DNA from: Chloranthus sessilifolius
Taxonomy: Eukaryota > Streptophyta > Magnoliopsida > Chloranthales > Chloranthaceae
Direction of reading: 5' to 3'
Assembly (NCBI GenBank): GCA_021018995.1
Contig: CM037588.1
Location: 143,921,725-143,985,724 of the forward strand
Length of the DNA stretch: 64,000 nucleotides
Shown: piece by piece, positions 22,943 through 34,425 of the stretch
How the letters are laid out: each line of letters opens with the position of its first letter
Numbering within the stretch: the first letter of the stretch is position 1
Translations under genes and position numbers: made by a program
Notes under the pieces: model-generated
Database searches by the model: none
Told to the model about the DNA's origin: nothing
Seen by the model: the letters and a program-made list of their open reading frames with translations, nothing else

Positions 22943-23621
22943 AGCAGCTATGGTGAACTTATGGTTTTAATTTTTGCAATCTACTTTTGGGGTTGTAATT
23001 ATTAAATGTTGATGGATTATTAGAACCTGGTGGTTCTCCTTTTTGCTTTTTTTTTATAAATTTCTGGTTTGTTTTATTTTATGGTTAGCTTTGTTTTGAT
23101 TTGTCTTGACAATTTACAATGCATGACTGTTTTGTCTATGGATTATGAGCACTTATGAGTTGAATTCTCATGTTGTTTACTTTTGGTTTTTGGTTTGATT
23201 TCTGCTTATGTATTTATTTTGAGTATGGTTATGTGCGTCGATCCATTTGCCCATACCGGACTGCTTACTTTGGTTTTTCAATGTGGGGATTTGAGTACTT
23301 TGATAACCTGATTTGATTACCTTTTAGATTGTTCACCGCGAGTCATAGTGGGGTATGTTTCTCGGCACGTGACACTTGGGGTGTAGGCATCCATGTACAG
23401 ATGCAATCCACTATGGCATTATGAGGTGCCACACGTAGTACATCTAGGCTACTATAGACCCCGTCCCTTAACTTGCGTGCCTTATGAAGCTGTCACACTG
23501 TGACCCATTTTCTTTAGCTTTCGACTTGTTTTCTTTTACTTTGATTCCAGACTTTTGTTTAAGAAGGGGTTCCTTATAGACCTGCTTGTGTACGTTTTAC
23601 ATTTTTTAGGACAAAAATTTC
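22943..23621. other. Element B 3' untranslated spacer
   Basis: T-rich non-coding stretch between the third ORF and the polypurine tract. No gene seen. Confidence 0.5.
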
Positions 23622-23635
23622 TAAGGAGGGGAGAA
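23622..23635 (+). other. Polypurine tract of element B
   Basis: TAAGGAGGGGAGAA directly precedes the LTR start TGTAATATCC. Confidence 0.85.
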
Positions 23636-24838
23636 TGTAATATCCCGGATATTTTAGACTCGAATTCGATTTCCTCCGTAAGCATGTCTGGAAAAGTTAC
23701 GTAATGAATTATGGGTATTTGGGTAAGTAAACTTAAAAGAAGATGGTCAAAGGAATTCTGGTTTTGACTTATGGAAGTCCTATAATTAGTGACTTGTACA
23801 CTAAAGTGTATATGTGTGCTCAACACTGAATTTAAATTCAGTTCAAGTGGATAGGATTGTAAATAAAAGATCATGATATTTTGATAAAATATCATGATAT
23901 TTTGGGTATGATATTTTAGTTATAAAGAGAAAAGAGTGAAGGAGAAGTTTTACTCTTCCTTCCTCTCATGAGAACCGAACCTGTGTGCTCTTGCAACTTC
24001 CTTGTCTCCTTTGCTTAGATCCCTTAGAAATTACGATCACTCTCCCCATCTCAACCATAGAAATACCTTGAATCTCAGCCACTATTTTGATTAAGAATAT
24101 TAGGGGAGAGTGGTACTTATGTGTGTGAATCTGAGCTGATTGTTGCTCTAGCAGCAATATTAGAGATGGACTAAATCTGGAGTCCGACTGGTTAAGTCTT
24201 GGTAGATTTGATCTGGTGATTGGAAATTGGATCATCGAAAGTTGAAGGAATCAATCTTAAGAGGTGGGCTCTTAAATTCATTTGGTTAAGTTATTTGTTA
24301 CCTAGATTAGATTAGATAAATTGTGAATATAAAACTGAGGTCTGTTTGATTTTTTGGAAGAAATTGAGTTAAAGAAGAGCAAATTAAGAATAGCAGAAAC
24401 CTGGAGAAATTCGAAGTTTGAATTTAAATTCGAACTTCGAATTCAAAATTCGAATATCGAAAAGAGAATCAAGGTTCAAATTTTGGTTGTTCTGTCTGAT
24501 CTAGGCTTATTAGTTTGACTTCCATAAGGCCTTGGGTCAAAGGAATTCTGGTTGAATTATGAGCCCAAGGCCTTATTTTGTTATTTTTGATATCATTTTG
24601 AGGAACTATTATTAGAAACTATTGTTTAGGTATTGGATTGGCCATCACTGGTGGTTCTTCCTGGTTCCGTTTTGAGCTATTTTTGTATGAGATATAATTT
24701 TTATTTTACTAGTTTGATTTTGATATGTTGCCGACTTAATATCTGATAATTGATTTATGTTCAGCTTATTGATAAAACAATAGGTTGGCAAACCGACCTT
24801 TCCTATACCTAGATGATTGGAAAAGTTGGGTCGTCACA
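23636..24838 (+). repeat. Element B 3' LTR, 1.2 kb
   Basis: Runs from TGTAATATCCCGG to GGGTCGTCACA after the polypurine tract. Its termini resemble those of the solo LTR at 29439-31910, which is in the opposite orientation. TTCGAA palindromes lie at 24412-24465. Confidence 0.85.
24412..24465. promoter_or_regulatory. TTCGAA palindromes in element B LTR
   Basis: At least three doubled TTCGAA sites occur, one with a TTTGAA (CpG to TpG) change. They match the internal cluster at 21182-21366. Confidence 0.65.
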
Positions 24839-24884
24839 TTCGATTTGGGAGGGAGTATGGGGTTTGAGAGGGGTACAGAGTCTT

Positions 24885-25300
24885 AATGCGGTTGGGGCTT
24901 GGGCTTGTGCTGAGGCTTGGGCTGGGGGCTTCGACTTCTGCTTGTGCTGAGGCTTGGGTTTGGGCTTGGGCTGGGGCTTGGGCTTCGACTTGTGCTTAGG
25001 CTTGGGTTGGAGTTTGGGCTGGGGCTTGGGCTTCGGCTTGTGTTGAGGCTTAGGCTAGGGCTTCGACTTTGGCTTCTGCTTGTGCTGAGGCTTGGGCTGG
25101 GGTTTAGGCTGGGGCTTGGACTTGGACTTTGCCATGGGATGGGGCTTGGGCTAGTGCTTAGGCTGGGGTTTGGACTTGGACTTTGCCTTGGGTTTGGGCT
25201 TGGGCTTGGGATAGGGTTGTGGGTGGGGTTTGGACTTGGACTTTGCCTTGGGTTTGGGCTTGGGCTTGGGATAGGGTTGTTGGTGGGGTTTGGGCTGAGG
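24885..25300. repeat. GGCTTG-rich tandem low-complexity repeat
   Basis: Irregular array of GGCTTGGGCTTG-type hexamers and a longer duplicated unit (about 25167-25227 and 25227-25290). On the minus strand one frame reads a Lys/Pro-rich series (PKPKPKPKAKSKSKP) immediately after an acceptor-like AG at 25380. It could therefore be the repetitive C-terminal exon of the DUF1985 gene. Confidence 0.7.
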
Positions 25301-27288
25301 CAGACCTATAACGTTCAGGGACATATATCTGATTATCCCCAGCCAAGCCTCGCAGACTTCTCGACACACTGCAGGTCTGTAATATGATAAGAATATCAGG
25401 TCATGTTTAAAAAATAGTTAAGATGTAGAAGAGTTCGCTCTTCATGTTCGAAGCTTCGACACATCATAGAGAAGTGTCGTCGCCTCTTATAGAAGCGTTA
25501 GCACTATATATGGAGGCATCAATGCTTCATACAAAAGCATTGACATAACATAGAGAAGCGTCACCGCTTCGTCGTTAGATTTCCGTAAGCTCAGCATTTA
25601 TTCAGCATAGTTTAGAAGCATACCTTGGACAGAGATGGTTGTTGATTCTTGAGGAGGGCGTACCGATCCTTAATATAACCCTTCAGTTTATGGTTCTCCT
25701 TTTCCAGCTGAAGAACCTTTACCTTCAGTTGTTGGTTCTCTTCTTCGAGTTGAAGAAACTTTACACGGATGTCGTCGAAGGCTTCGCTCCACTCTCTCAT
25801 TGACCTCTCACAGTCTGTAATTCTTGACTCGACAGACTGCTCCCATTTTTCATCAATCCACAGTTTCGTGGACTTACGGGATTTGGGTTCTTCGTCTTCT
25901 CTCGCTTCTTCTTCTTCTTCTTCTTCTTCGTCCACTGCTTCTTCTTCTTTGTCTTCCTCCTCTGCCTCTTCCTCGCTCGACAAGCTAATAACATCAATGT
26001 CCATTTTCTTCCTCCGTACAATAATGGGAGGGACTGGTTGTCCTTCACCCAATTCTGCAGGTCTTTGCCTTGCTCTCAATACGGCTTTTACCATAGGGAG
26101 GACACTTTCATCGTGTGTGGCCTCCAGTGGCGAGCCACGAGCGGCCTACAAGATGATAGATATTCTACATTAATTTCAACGAATTAAGAATTTGGGAATG
26201 CAGGACCACTTCTTTAAGAAGCGATTACCCTCGATATAGAGGCGTCACCGCTTCATTTTGTAGCGATTGCGCTCGTGTTAGAGGTGTCATCGCTTCATTT
26301 AGAAGCAAATCTTGTTTTTCAGAGGCGTCATCCCTTCATTTGGAAGCGGTTACGCTTCTGCATTATAATGAGAACGCCTATATTTGGATGCGATATCGCC
26401 TCATATCGAATTTACCTTGTACTCAAATTCCGCAATGTACTAATGCCTCATTTTGTCATTTGCTTTCCATTTCAGCAGCCTTGGGAAGCTCACGGCACTA
26501 ACAACCTTGTGTGGGGCGCACTTGTCGTTAATCTCGTACGCCCATATCTGAGAAAAATAAAATAAATATTTGATGACTTTCATAATCATCAATACTTATA
26601 AGAAAATAAAATAGGACATTCTGAAAGACGACATTACCTACAGGGCAATAGTGCAACCATAAATATTATAACCACGTTTTACTTTTGCTCTCTCAGTTAT
26701 ATCCCTCAACCTTTTTGCTTTGTCCACCGACATTAGAAGTTGATTGTATGCATGATGGCCCCATGGATATACGTTAAAATTAGGGATATCATCAACGAGG
26801 GCGAGGTGTGAGTTGTCGAGGGTGTATTTTGTGTTTGCAAAGAGGACGGTGGCAAGGACGAACAACAGACAAAGTCTCAGAAAGTCGTCGTCAACATCCT
26901 GCCTGAGTCTGTCAATCACGTTTTCGATGTCTGCCTTAGTTATATCTTTCAGGCAGTTGAAAAACCTATATCTAATGGTCCATTCTTGAGGAATCTCTAA
27001 CCTCAAAGGGTAATCAACGGGGACGGTCATTCGAAGACCAGTTATCAAGGGCCCAAAAACTAATAATATCAGACTTGGCAGTCCCAAAATTTCAGACGTT
27101 GCCATTGTCTCAGAACTTGATGATTGCGCCTAGGAGACTGTTGATGCTTTTCACACCCTTTAGAGCCACAAAGAATATACGAAAGACCAAATCATTGAGC
27201 AAATTTTTCTTCCCTTCAGATGTCGCATCATAAATGTCCTGACACTTTTCAATGGTATACTTAGCAATTAGGGTCTTGAGAACCATCT
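24885..27288 (-). pseudogene. DUF1985-type (Ulp1-family transposon) gene, broken
   Basis: Minus-strand multi-exon locus. It begins near 27288 (MVLKTLIAKYTIEKC) and contains a DUF1985-like core: LVFRIFF, FGPLITGLRM, FLRLCLLFVLATVLF, LVDDIPNFNVYPWG and YNQLLMSV. An 84-bp intron (26554-26637) leads to IWAYEINDKCAP and PRLLKW. A further exon (about 25624-26145) has a long Glu-rich acidic run and a leucine-rich coiled coil. Such genes ride in Mutator-like elements and usually end in a C48 SUMO-protease domain, which is not seen here. Defects: a frameshift near 27110; TAG at the end of the core exon where related proteins have Gln; TAG in the next exon. Element B lies just downstream and may have truncated it. 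Confidence 0.55.
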
Positions 27289-28580
27289 TCAAAATATGTG
27301 ACACAGAAAAAGAAGTTTAGAGAAGAAGGTACTAATAATAGGAGAGGCGTCGCTTTCATGTGCAGGCATAAGCGCCTCAAATGTTGGAGCGCCGACACGA
27401 CGCTCCAAGCGGAGAGGCGCCCCCACTAATATATGAGGGGTAAATGTTTCATATTCAAAATATGTGAAACAGAAAAAGGAGAAATTTAGAGAAGAAGATA
27501 CTAATAACAGGAGCGGCGTCGCTTCTATGTACAGGCATCAGTGCCTCAAATGTTGGAAGGCCTACGCTACAAAAGCTAGAGCGGTGAGGCGGCCCCATCC
27601 ATATATGAGGTTCAAACGCTTCATCTATGGAAGGGATGACGCATCTATTTACCACTTTTAAAATAGAACGGAAATAAAATGGCACTCACCTTATTATTAG
27701 ATGCAGAAATAGGTTTTCGTCGCTTTGATGTTTCTTACTGCGCTCTAAGAAGATAAAAATTGGGAAGGCAATGGCAAAAAGTAATTTGTGAATATGTAAT
27801 TCACAAAATTACCGCCTTAAATATATTTCTCCAATGGGAATGATGGTCATCGCACAACACATTGTCAGGCGTCGTAATCCCGTCCGCTTCGCCCCGCTCC
27901 TCATTTAATGTTCTGACAATGTTAATAAATTAAATACGTTGGAGCATTGCTTCACAGAAAATGGTGCTACGTGTTAAAATTTGAGGCATTTCATATAATG
28001 TACGGAGCGCTAATGCTTCCTTCTCGTCACGGAAGCTTTAACAGAAGATAGCGCTAACGCTTCTTACATGAGCGCTTCTCAAGGGGAGCAAACTTCCTCT
28101 GACAGAAGGGCCATTAATGTTCAACATTCGAGTAATAAATGCTAAACATTCCATCAATTAATGGATTCCCCTAAGGAGTGCTCGAAGGGGTCTCTCAAAC
28201 AGTCAATTCAAATGGTAATGATTACCATTGAGAGCCACGAAGTCATGCCCCACTTCTCATTTAATGTTCTGATGATGGTAATAAATGAAGTAAAGTTAGA
28301 CGTGCTATGTGTCAGAAGGAAGTCATCTTCCATTTCACAAAGGGAGCGCAAACGCTTCAGTTCAAAGCGTAAACGCTTCGTTCCAAAGTACAAACGCTTT
28401 GTTAGGAAGCATTTGTGCTTCGTACCGAAGCGTAATTTCGAAATGTGATGACCACCATTGAAAACCATGATATCAAGCACCACTTTTAATTAATGATATT
28501 ACATAAGACATTGCAATAGCGCGTCGTATAGGAAGCGCAATCGCCTCCTTCATATAAACGTAAGCGCTTCGAATCAGGTG
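25440..28580. repeat. Dispersed AAGCG/CGCTT motif field
   Basis: Dozens of GAAGCG, GAGGCG, CGCTTC and CGCCTC hexamers, often as imperfect palindromes GAAGCGTNANCGCTTC, concentrate at 25440-25600, 26205-26400, 27330-27650 and 27990-28580. They lie between and around the exons of the DUF1985 locus and are absent from neighbouring elements. They appear to be an element-specific non-coding motif. Confidence 0.65.
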
Positions 28581-28820
28581 ATCTTCTCTTATGCCTTTTC
28601 GAATATAATCATGACATAAATACGATGTCAAACATGGACTCCCAGCTCCTCGCCACATATTGCCTTCCTGTTTCTGTCAGTGTCAGTGATAACCATAGTT
28701 AAACCGTTGTGAAATTAGGAAAAGGAGGGACTGTCGTATCAGCGACAGAGTCGCTACGTGTCGAGCTCCTATCAATATGCGTAGAGATATCTCTACGCCC
28801 GAGCGCATATCCCTGGGCCT

Positions 28821-28821
<1 letters not shown>

Positions 28822-28864
<43 letters not shown>
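28822..28864. repeat. TA microsatellite
   Basis: Uninterrupted (TA)n of about 21 units. Confidence 0.95.
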
Positions 28865-28865
<1 letters not shown>

Positions 28866-29438
28866 TAGCAAAAAATGCATGTATTTTGCTCGTGGGTATT
28901 CTAAATAAGTTTTAATATTAAAAAAGTAATTTACAAATTAATTTATTAAATCATTTTATCAAATATTTTAATTTTTTTGTTAACTTTATCCTTAACAGTT
29001 AAATATTTGATGTGTTACACTAATTGAGAACCATTCCTTGTGTGTGAATTTGACCCTTTAGCACATAGTATGAAAGAAAGACTTACTTTTTGTATATGAA
29101 AACATCATTTAAACTGTATGATTGAAGGTCATGATCTAAAGCCCTGTGGTTTAAAAAATTGGCACAAAACACAGTTTTTATTATATGATGATTCAACAAG
29201 GCTATGATCTAAAGCTCTTTGGTGTTAATGATTGGTACAAAACACAATTTGTATCATTTGATTCAATGCAGTCAATTATTAAATAAGATAATGACCTTTG
29301 ACTGCATCGACTTATGTGATAAAGATTGTGTTTCATGCAAATCTTTTGCACCTACGATTTTTAGATTATGCATTCAAATCAGACAACTTACATGATTTTT
29401 GACATGTTATAAGCCCTCTAGATTATGGCCTACAGATC
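28865..29438. other. AT-rich DNA with an imperfect 75-bp duplication
   Basis: Two direct copies at about 29126-29200 and 29201-29272 share ATGATCTAAAGC, TTGG(C/T)ACAAAACACA and a GATTCAA end. No gene is visible. Confidence 0.55.
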
Positions 29439-31910
29439 TGTGACGACCCGACTTTCCTGTATCCGAAATATCGGGAAGGCTGGCTCGCCAGCCTATCGAT
29501 AAATTGATAAGCCGTACAGAACTCAAGCAAATATCATAGTATAATAAAAGGAAGCTCTATTTCTACACAAAATGTAAGATAAAAATTACGGTTCTAATTC
29601 CATGTGAAAACATGTGGACAAAGGAACTGAAACGAACAACCGGTAATGGCCGACAATCACCGAAATATGGTTCACAAAATAAGGTATAATAACTACATGA
29701 TTTTAAAACATAAAACAAACAGGTCAGACGTACCAAGCCCAAGTATCTAGTCTCACAAAAGCACACCGAAACAAGACAAAATCTTAATCAGGAAAGAACT
29801 CTTCAGGAGGAATCTCAGACTTGTCCTTCAGGATGTAGTCAGAGTCCTCGAGCTCCGGATTTCCAGAATCCAAATAAGTACCTATGCCGGTAACGTATAG
29901 TCGGAGTGAGCTAACAGTCTAAGCTCAGTAGAATAAACTCATCTCAATCACATCATATCTTAATTAACATAGTTTTTGAACATAATTCGTAGCATATTAT
30001 TTCAAAGCATGTATTAAAATTAGATTAAATGACTGAACTTGAAATATAAGGATCAGATGCAGTTTCATATCTGAAGTTTCAAAACAGAATCTTATATCAG
30101 ATTCAAAACAAGTAAGGACTCTCAGATTGTTCATATGCACATTGTTTCTTAGTTCATATATGCAAAGCTTGTCTAAAATCTTAACTTAATTTAACTCTCA
30201 AACTATTATATCTTGAGAGCAAGAATATACCGATGGGAACCCCTACCTGACCATCGTCGTTCAATGAACAGTTTTTCAGGAGTGCAATAAGCCCCTGCGT
30301 TATGAGGGTCACTTATGCCAGGATAACTCACATTGTTCAGGAATTGAGAGTTTCGCAATGAACCATAAATCAAATGCAGATTCTAATACGTAATTCAGAT
30401 GCAGATTCTAATACATAATTCAGAATTTGGGATTCGGATTCAAATTTCATATTCACAACAGATTCAGATTTTTAGAGTTCTTATTTCGGATTTAGAGTTC
30501 TTAATCATGTTCAGACTTTCAGATGCAAGGTTCAGATGTCATATGCATAGTTTCGAAGATCATGTTTAAAAGCAAAACTAAGTTTTACCGGTATTCAAAT
30601 TAATTGCAAAATATTCATATGAATTAAAACAAGATGTAAGTGATTTTGAGATTCTCCTATCTAAAGTCGGATTCGGGTGGACACACGCGCAAATCAAAGC
30701 AAATGCTCATCCACAAATCCCCGTGATCACTGTAGAACACACCAAATACACATTCACTAGGTGTTATTGATGGTCACAACACACAAAATCACGCTTCAAT
30801 TGAAGCAAACACCCAAAATCCCAAAATACACAAAGCAGGGGATCTCGCCACAGCGAGACTCAAAGTTGCTGCGGCGAGCTCTTCAGATGTCAAGCACTCA
30901 CCTCGGCGAGAAATTTCAATTCCATTTTGGCTTGAAAATTCAAAGGCACTCGCCACGGCGAGCCCTTCAGATCACACCTCGTCGCGACGAGGTATATGGT
31001 CGCCGCGGCCAGCATGCACAGCTCGACCCTTTTTCCAGGTTCTTCCTTGGTTCATTCATCCCAAAATTTACTGGATTTACCTTTATTTTTCCACATACAT
31101 ATTGCTCAACTAATTTAAGTAATTAATCTACAATTTAGACTATTAAAATCAAGGAAATCTAACATTTGTCCGATCGATTTCGTGGCCTATGAGGTGAGTT
31201 GCCCAACGAGGGCAAAGCGAAACTTTCGGATTTCTACGACGATTCCACAGTGATCGATCAAAATGAGGCACAAGGTGATGCCGTCTACGATCATGGATCG
31301 ATTTCAACCTCTTTCAAGTGCGGGAGACGATCGCGAGACGGAACGCTTATGAAAAAGGGGTTTGAAAGGTCGAAACTCACCAAAGGCGGAACTCTAGCTA
31401 TGCCGGCATCACGTGCTTCCTGAAGTGTGCGGAGATTGCAGCGCGATTGCGATCTCGTGGTTGAAATCTCAAGGAGGGGTTTGAAGGTGACGGATTTTCC
31501 AAGAAGCGGGGTCATTTCTCCTTCTCTTCAATTCGTTTGCAAGATAGCTTAACCATTAAGCTATCCTCTTTCCTCCCTTATAACCCACGAAAATACAAAT
31601 ATCTTTGATATTTGCATCCCAAGTTCTATCCACATCCCATAGGCTTTGATTCGGTGTTAGGCACACACACACACGGAACAAACATGTTCAGTCCTATGCA
31701 CTTATCCTTTAAGTTTAGATCCGGTGCTAACCGGCACACCGTGAGTCAATGTACAACTTTTCCACTAAAGGTCCAATCAAGCTCTAACTCTCTCTCTTTG
31801 CACATCATTTATTCCAAAATTATTTAATTATTTATTTAAAAGTTTAAGGCGACATCGGTCGTCATGTGAGACACGCACACATTTTCATTTTAACTGCCCT
31901 GGATATTACA
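29439..31910 (-). repeat. Solo LTR (2.47 kb) of a Tekay-like gypsy element
   Basis: Plus-strand start TGTGACGACCCG, end GGATATTACA. The reverse complements match the ends of the element B LTR (TGTAATATCC...GGGTCGTCACA). A perfect 5-bp target duplication AGATC flanks it at 29434-29438 and 31911-31915. No internal region is present, so it probably arose by LTR-LTR recombination. It includes the ACCATCGTCGTTCA(A/C) block common to the Tekay LTRs of this window, and its own palindrome cluster. Confidence 0.85.
30844..31015. promoter_or_regulatory. CTCGCCGCGGCGAG palindrome cluster in solo LTR
   Basis: About six sites of the form CTCGCCRCGGCGAG, including CTCGTCGCGACGAG and half-sites, occur within 170 bp of otherwise AT-rich LTR. 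They are CpG-centred like the clusters in A, B, C and the copia element, but of different sequence. Confidence 0.7.
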
Positions 31911-31982
31911 AGATCAGATGGCTTATATGGTGTTTTAACTTTGAGCAAGGGTTAACTTTTTTTCCCATTCAATATACGATCT

Positions 31983-32633
31983 TGAAATTTGGGAATTTAT
32001 AATAGTCTATAAAATTAATCAAATTTTTACTACTCACAATCACCACACAACAATAAAATGAACGCAAGTCGTTTTTAACATGGAAAACCCATCACAGGTA
32101 AAAACCACGAGATCTATCTCAAATCCAAGAAAAAATCCACTATGAATAAATAACCTTACAGTGCTTTTATGGAATGATATGCCCTATCACTCCTCTCACC
32201 AACAATGGCAGCCTTTCACCATCATCCTATTCACAGTGAACAATTCCAACAACCGTCGTCTCTCACGAAGGTCCACTTGTCTTTCACAAGCCGTACACTC
32301 TCAAGCAAGGATTAGAAAAAAAATACACACATCTTTGAGATTTAGGATTCAAATGAACAAAATGTAAGTAATCTCAAAGATAGAATTTAGGACCAGAATA
32401 TTAAAAATGGAGGATTTTTGGATCAATTTTTAAACTGTCCGAACTGCCTAGAATTTATAGGATTTTGGGCCACGGTCGCCCGTGAATCACTCACGGTCGT
32501 CCGTGAGTGCATTACGGACGTCCGTGGGTCCAAAAATGACAAACCGTTAGTCATTTGAATTTTACTTAGTAATCTTATAATTTTAAGGAGCACTACTGGT
32601 TTTTATCATTATTTTGACAATAAATATCTCACA
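31983..32633 (-). repeat. Copia element 3' LTR (left)
   Basis: TGAAATTTGG...AATATCTCACA, 651 bp, near-identical to 40715-41365. Contains three CACGGWCGYCCGTG palindromes at 32471-32526. Confidence 0.9.
32471..32526. promoter_or_regulatory. ACGGACGTCCGT palindromes in copia left LTR
   Basis: Three sites: CACGGTCGCCCGTG, CACGGTCGTCCGTG and ACGGACGTCCGTGG. The counterparts in the right LTR are at 41203-41258. All are CpG-rich in an AT-rich context. Confidence 0.75.
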
Positions 32634-33152
32634 ATCTCTCCCTTTGTCACAATCATGACAAAAACTAATTTACAAGGACAACAAATAATTTGAAAATTAC
32701 ATTAATCATTGGTCATCTAAGTCCTATACATCAGTCTACATGAATGCAATGCAAAAGTTACAACTCGATTTGCTCCGCCTAACCATTTGCTAAGTAAACA
32801 AACTATGTATGAATCTATCTATGAATCTTTCAGTCATTGCTCTTTATCTGTTGAATGAGACATAAGAAATTAGTAGCACGGGTATAAAACAATATTATCT
32901 CCCCCTTTTTATTAGAATGTAACAAAGGGTAAATTAAAAAAGAGTCATAATAGAGACATGTTCACATTCATTTAACATCAAAATATTTAAAAACTTTGCT
33001 TTTACAAGATATCTACACAATATAACAAAGTCCAGTTTTCACATAATACTAGAGAAAAAACAAAACATAACTGAAACCAAAACACATCACATGATATCAT
33101 TTTCGCATCACATCAAAATATCTCAGCACCCACAAAACACAAGAAAATGAAA
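32634..33152 (-). other. Copia spacer with polypurine tract
   Basis: Purine-rich AAAGGGAGAGAT on the minus strand adjoins the LTR (32634-32645) and is the likely polypurine tract. A second purine run (AAAAAGGGGGAGATAA, near 32901-32915) lies upstream. Several such tracts between the last ORF and the LTR are a known Sirevirus trait. No gene. Confidence 0.55.
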
Positions 33153-34333
33153 TCACTCTGGAGGCGGAAAATGAGCTCCTGGTGGCGGGAAGACACTGTT
33201 AAAGCGATGCATCATCGCTGCAAACCCGTCATTCATAGTCATCTGTAAAGCAGAAAACTGCTCACCATATAAATTAAATCCAGTTTCTACTCTTTCAAAA
33301 AAGTTTTGAATATTTGAATTCATTTGTTGAATATCAGAATTCATCCTATTGAAACATTGGTCATAGTAATGACCCTCTGGTGCTAGAAAAGGAGGAATTG
33401 GAGGTGGTACAGGTGCTTGGTGACCAACATTTTCTTGAACTGGGATGTCATCATCATCTTCTTCAAAACTTTCATCTATGAATTCAACATCATCCAAGTC
33501 TATTATAATTCTCTTCCCAATTTTCTTAAGCTTACCTAGGGGTGCCATGATTCGAGAAGTAGCCAAAAGAGGCGGTAGAGTCATTTGAGACTCTACAATC
33601 TTACTTATAACTATGAGAAAAGGAAGAGACATTTTGAAAGAATCGTCCTTCATTCGGCGAACGATAATCTCAAAAATAATAGTTGAAATACACAAGGGAC
33701 TATTTTTGTCTAAAAGAAACATGAGATAAATAATGTCCCAACGCACTTGATCCTTATTTCCCGCTCTTGGTGTAAGAGTGGCGAAAAGGACATGACGAAG
33801 CCACTGAAATTTGGTTTTCAGTAGGGTGTAGTGCAATGCAGTCCCAGTTAGTTGATTTGGATCATTGCAGACGTAGTCAAACACCGTGGATGGTTGAAAC
33901 AAAGAATGAGCCTGACTTTCATCCACAAGGGAGCTATACCCATCAAGATTTAAAGGAATATCCAAAATTTCAAAAAAACCAATGGAGAAAATTTTATTTA
34001 CTTACCAAAAATGTAAGACACAGTGTAACACTCCATTTAGCTCTCAATGATTTTCGAGTTTAGAAGATTTACATAAAAACACCGAACCACATCAGTGTAA
34101 GCAGGACCAGTTATAAACAACAGAGATAGCCACCCCTGGGAAGCAAAAATTTCGAAAATGTCATGATCAGTAAGAAATTTTTGAAGAACTACACGTTCTA
34201 CAATGAGGTTTCGATTCGTAAATAAACGTAGAAAACGATCTTCATGGGTTTGAGAAGGAAGTCGTTGCAAAGAAGGCGAAGAAGAAGAAGAGGATCCCAT
34301 CGAGTTCTTGGAGTTTTTCCGATTTAGCGACAT
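33153..34333 (-). pseudogene. Third ORF (env position) of the copia element, broken
   Basis: Starts at 34333 (MSLNRKNSK with a Ser-rich run). Continues through DRFLRLFTNRNLIVERVV, GWLSLLFITGPAYTDVVRCF, then VSYIFGK, NLDGYSSLVDE, RWDIIYLMFLL, an acidic DEDDDD-like run and a C-terminal coil with repeated NSDIQQMNSNIQ. Stops after KIIES and IFGK, and one frameshift near 33970, separate the N-terminal 98 codons from the 270-codon remainder. The layout resembles the plant transposon-protein domain seen in the gypsy third ORFs, but sequence identity is low. No transmembrane segment is evident. Confidence 0.65.
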
Positions 34334-34425
34334 TTTTAAGTAAATCCATGAGAATACAAAATTCGGATAAAAAAAATGTTGAGAATGAAAGAGAAAGAAA
34401 AAAAATTCGCTTTTATGTTAATTAT

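Larger units (their letters stand above)
18440..24838 (+). mobile_element. Gypsy element B: 5'-truncated Tekay-type chromovirus with third ORF
   Basis: Plus-strand remainder of an element related to A and C but a different subfamily. It contains RT from the thumb region onward, RNase H, integrase, chromodomain, third ORF, polypurine tract and 3' LTR. The 5' LTR, gag, protease and RT active site are absent. The left break coincides with the CACTA terminus. Many in-frame stops are present. Its LTR and palindrome motif differ from those of A and C. Confidence 0.85.

Noticed and set aside
24917..25387. 156-codon Leu/Gly-rich plus-strand ORF
   Set aside because: Translation of the GGCTTG array. 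The repeat is open in several frames on both strands.
25769..26173. 134-codon Ser-rich plus-strand ORF
   Set aside because: Antisense shadow of the Glu-rich exon of the DUF1985 locus.
30761..31126. 121-codon ORF in the solo LTR
   Set aside because: Lies within the LTR over the GC palindromes, with no similarity to gag, pol or third ORFs.
34000..34037. GTAAGT in the copia third ORF as an intron donor
   Set aside because: The adjacent codons (VSYIFGK, IKFSPLV) look like conserved coding sequence read through, so stops plus one frameshift explain it better than an intron.
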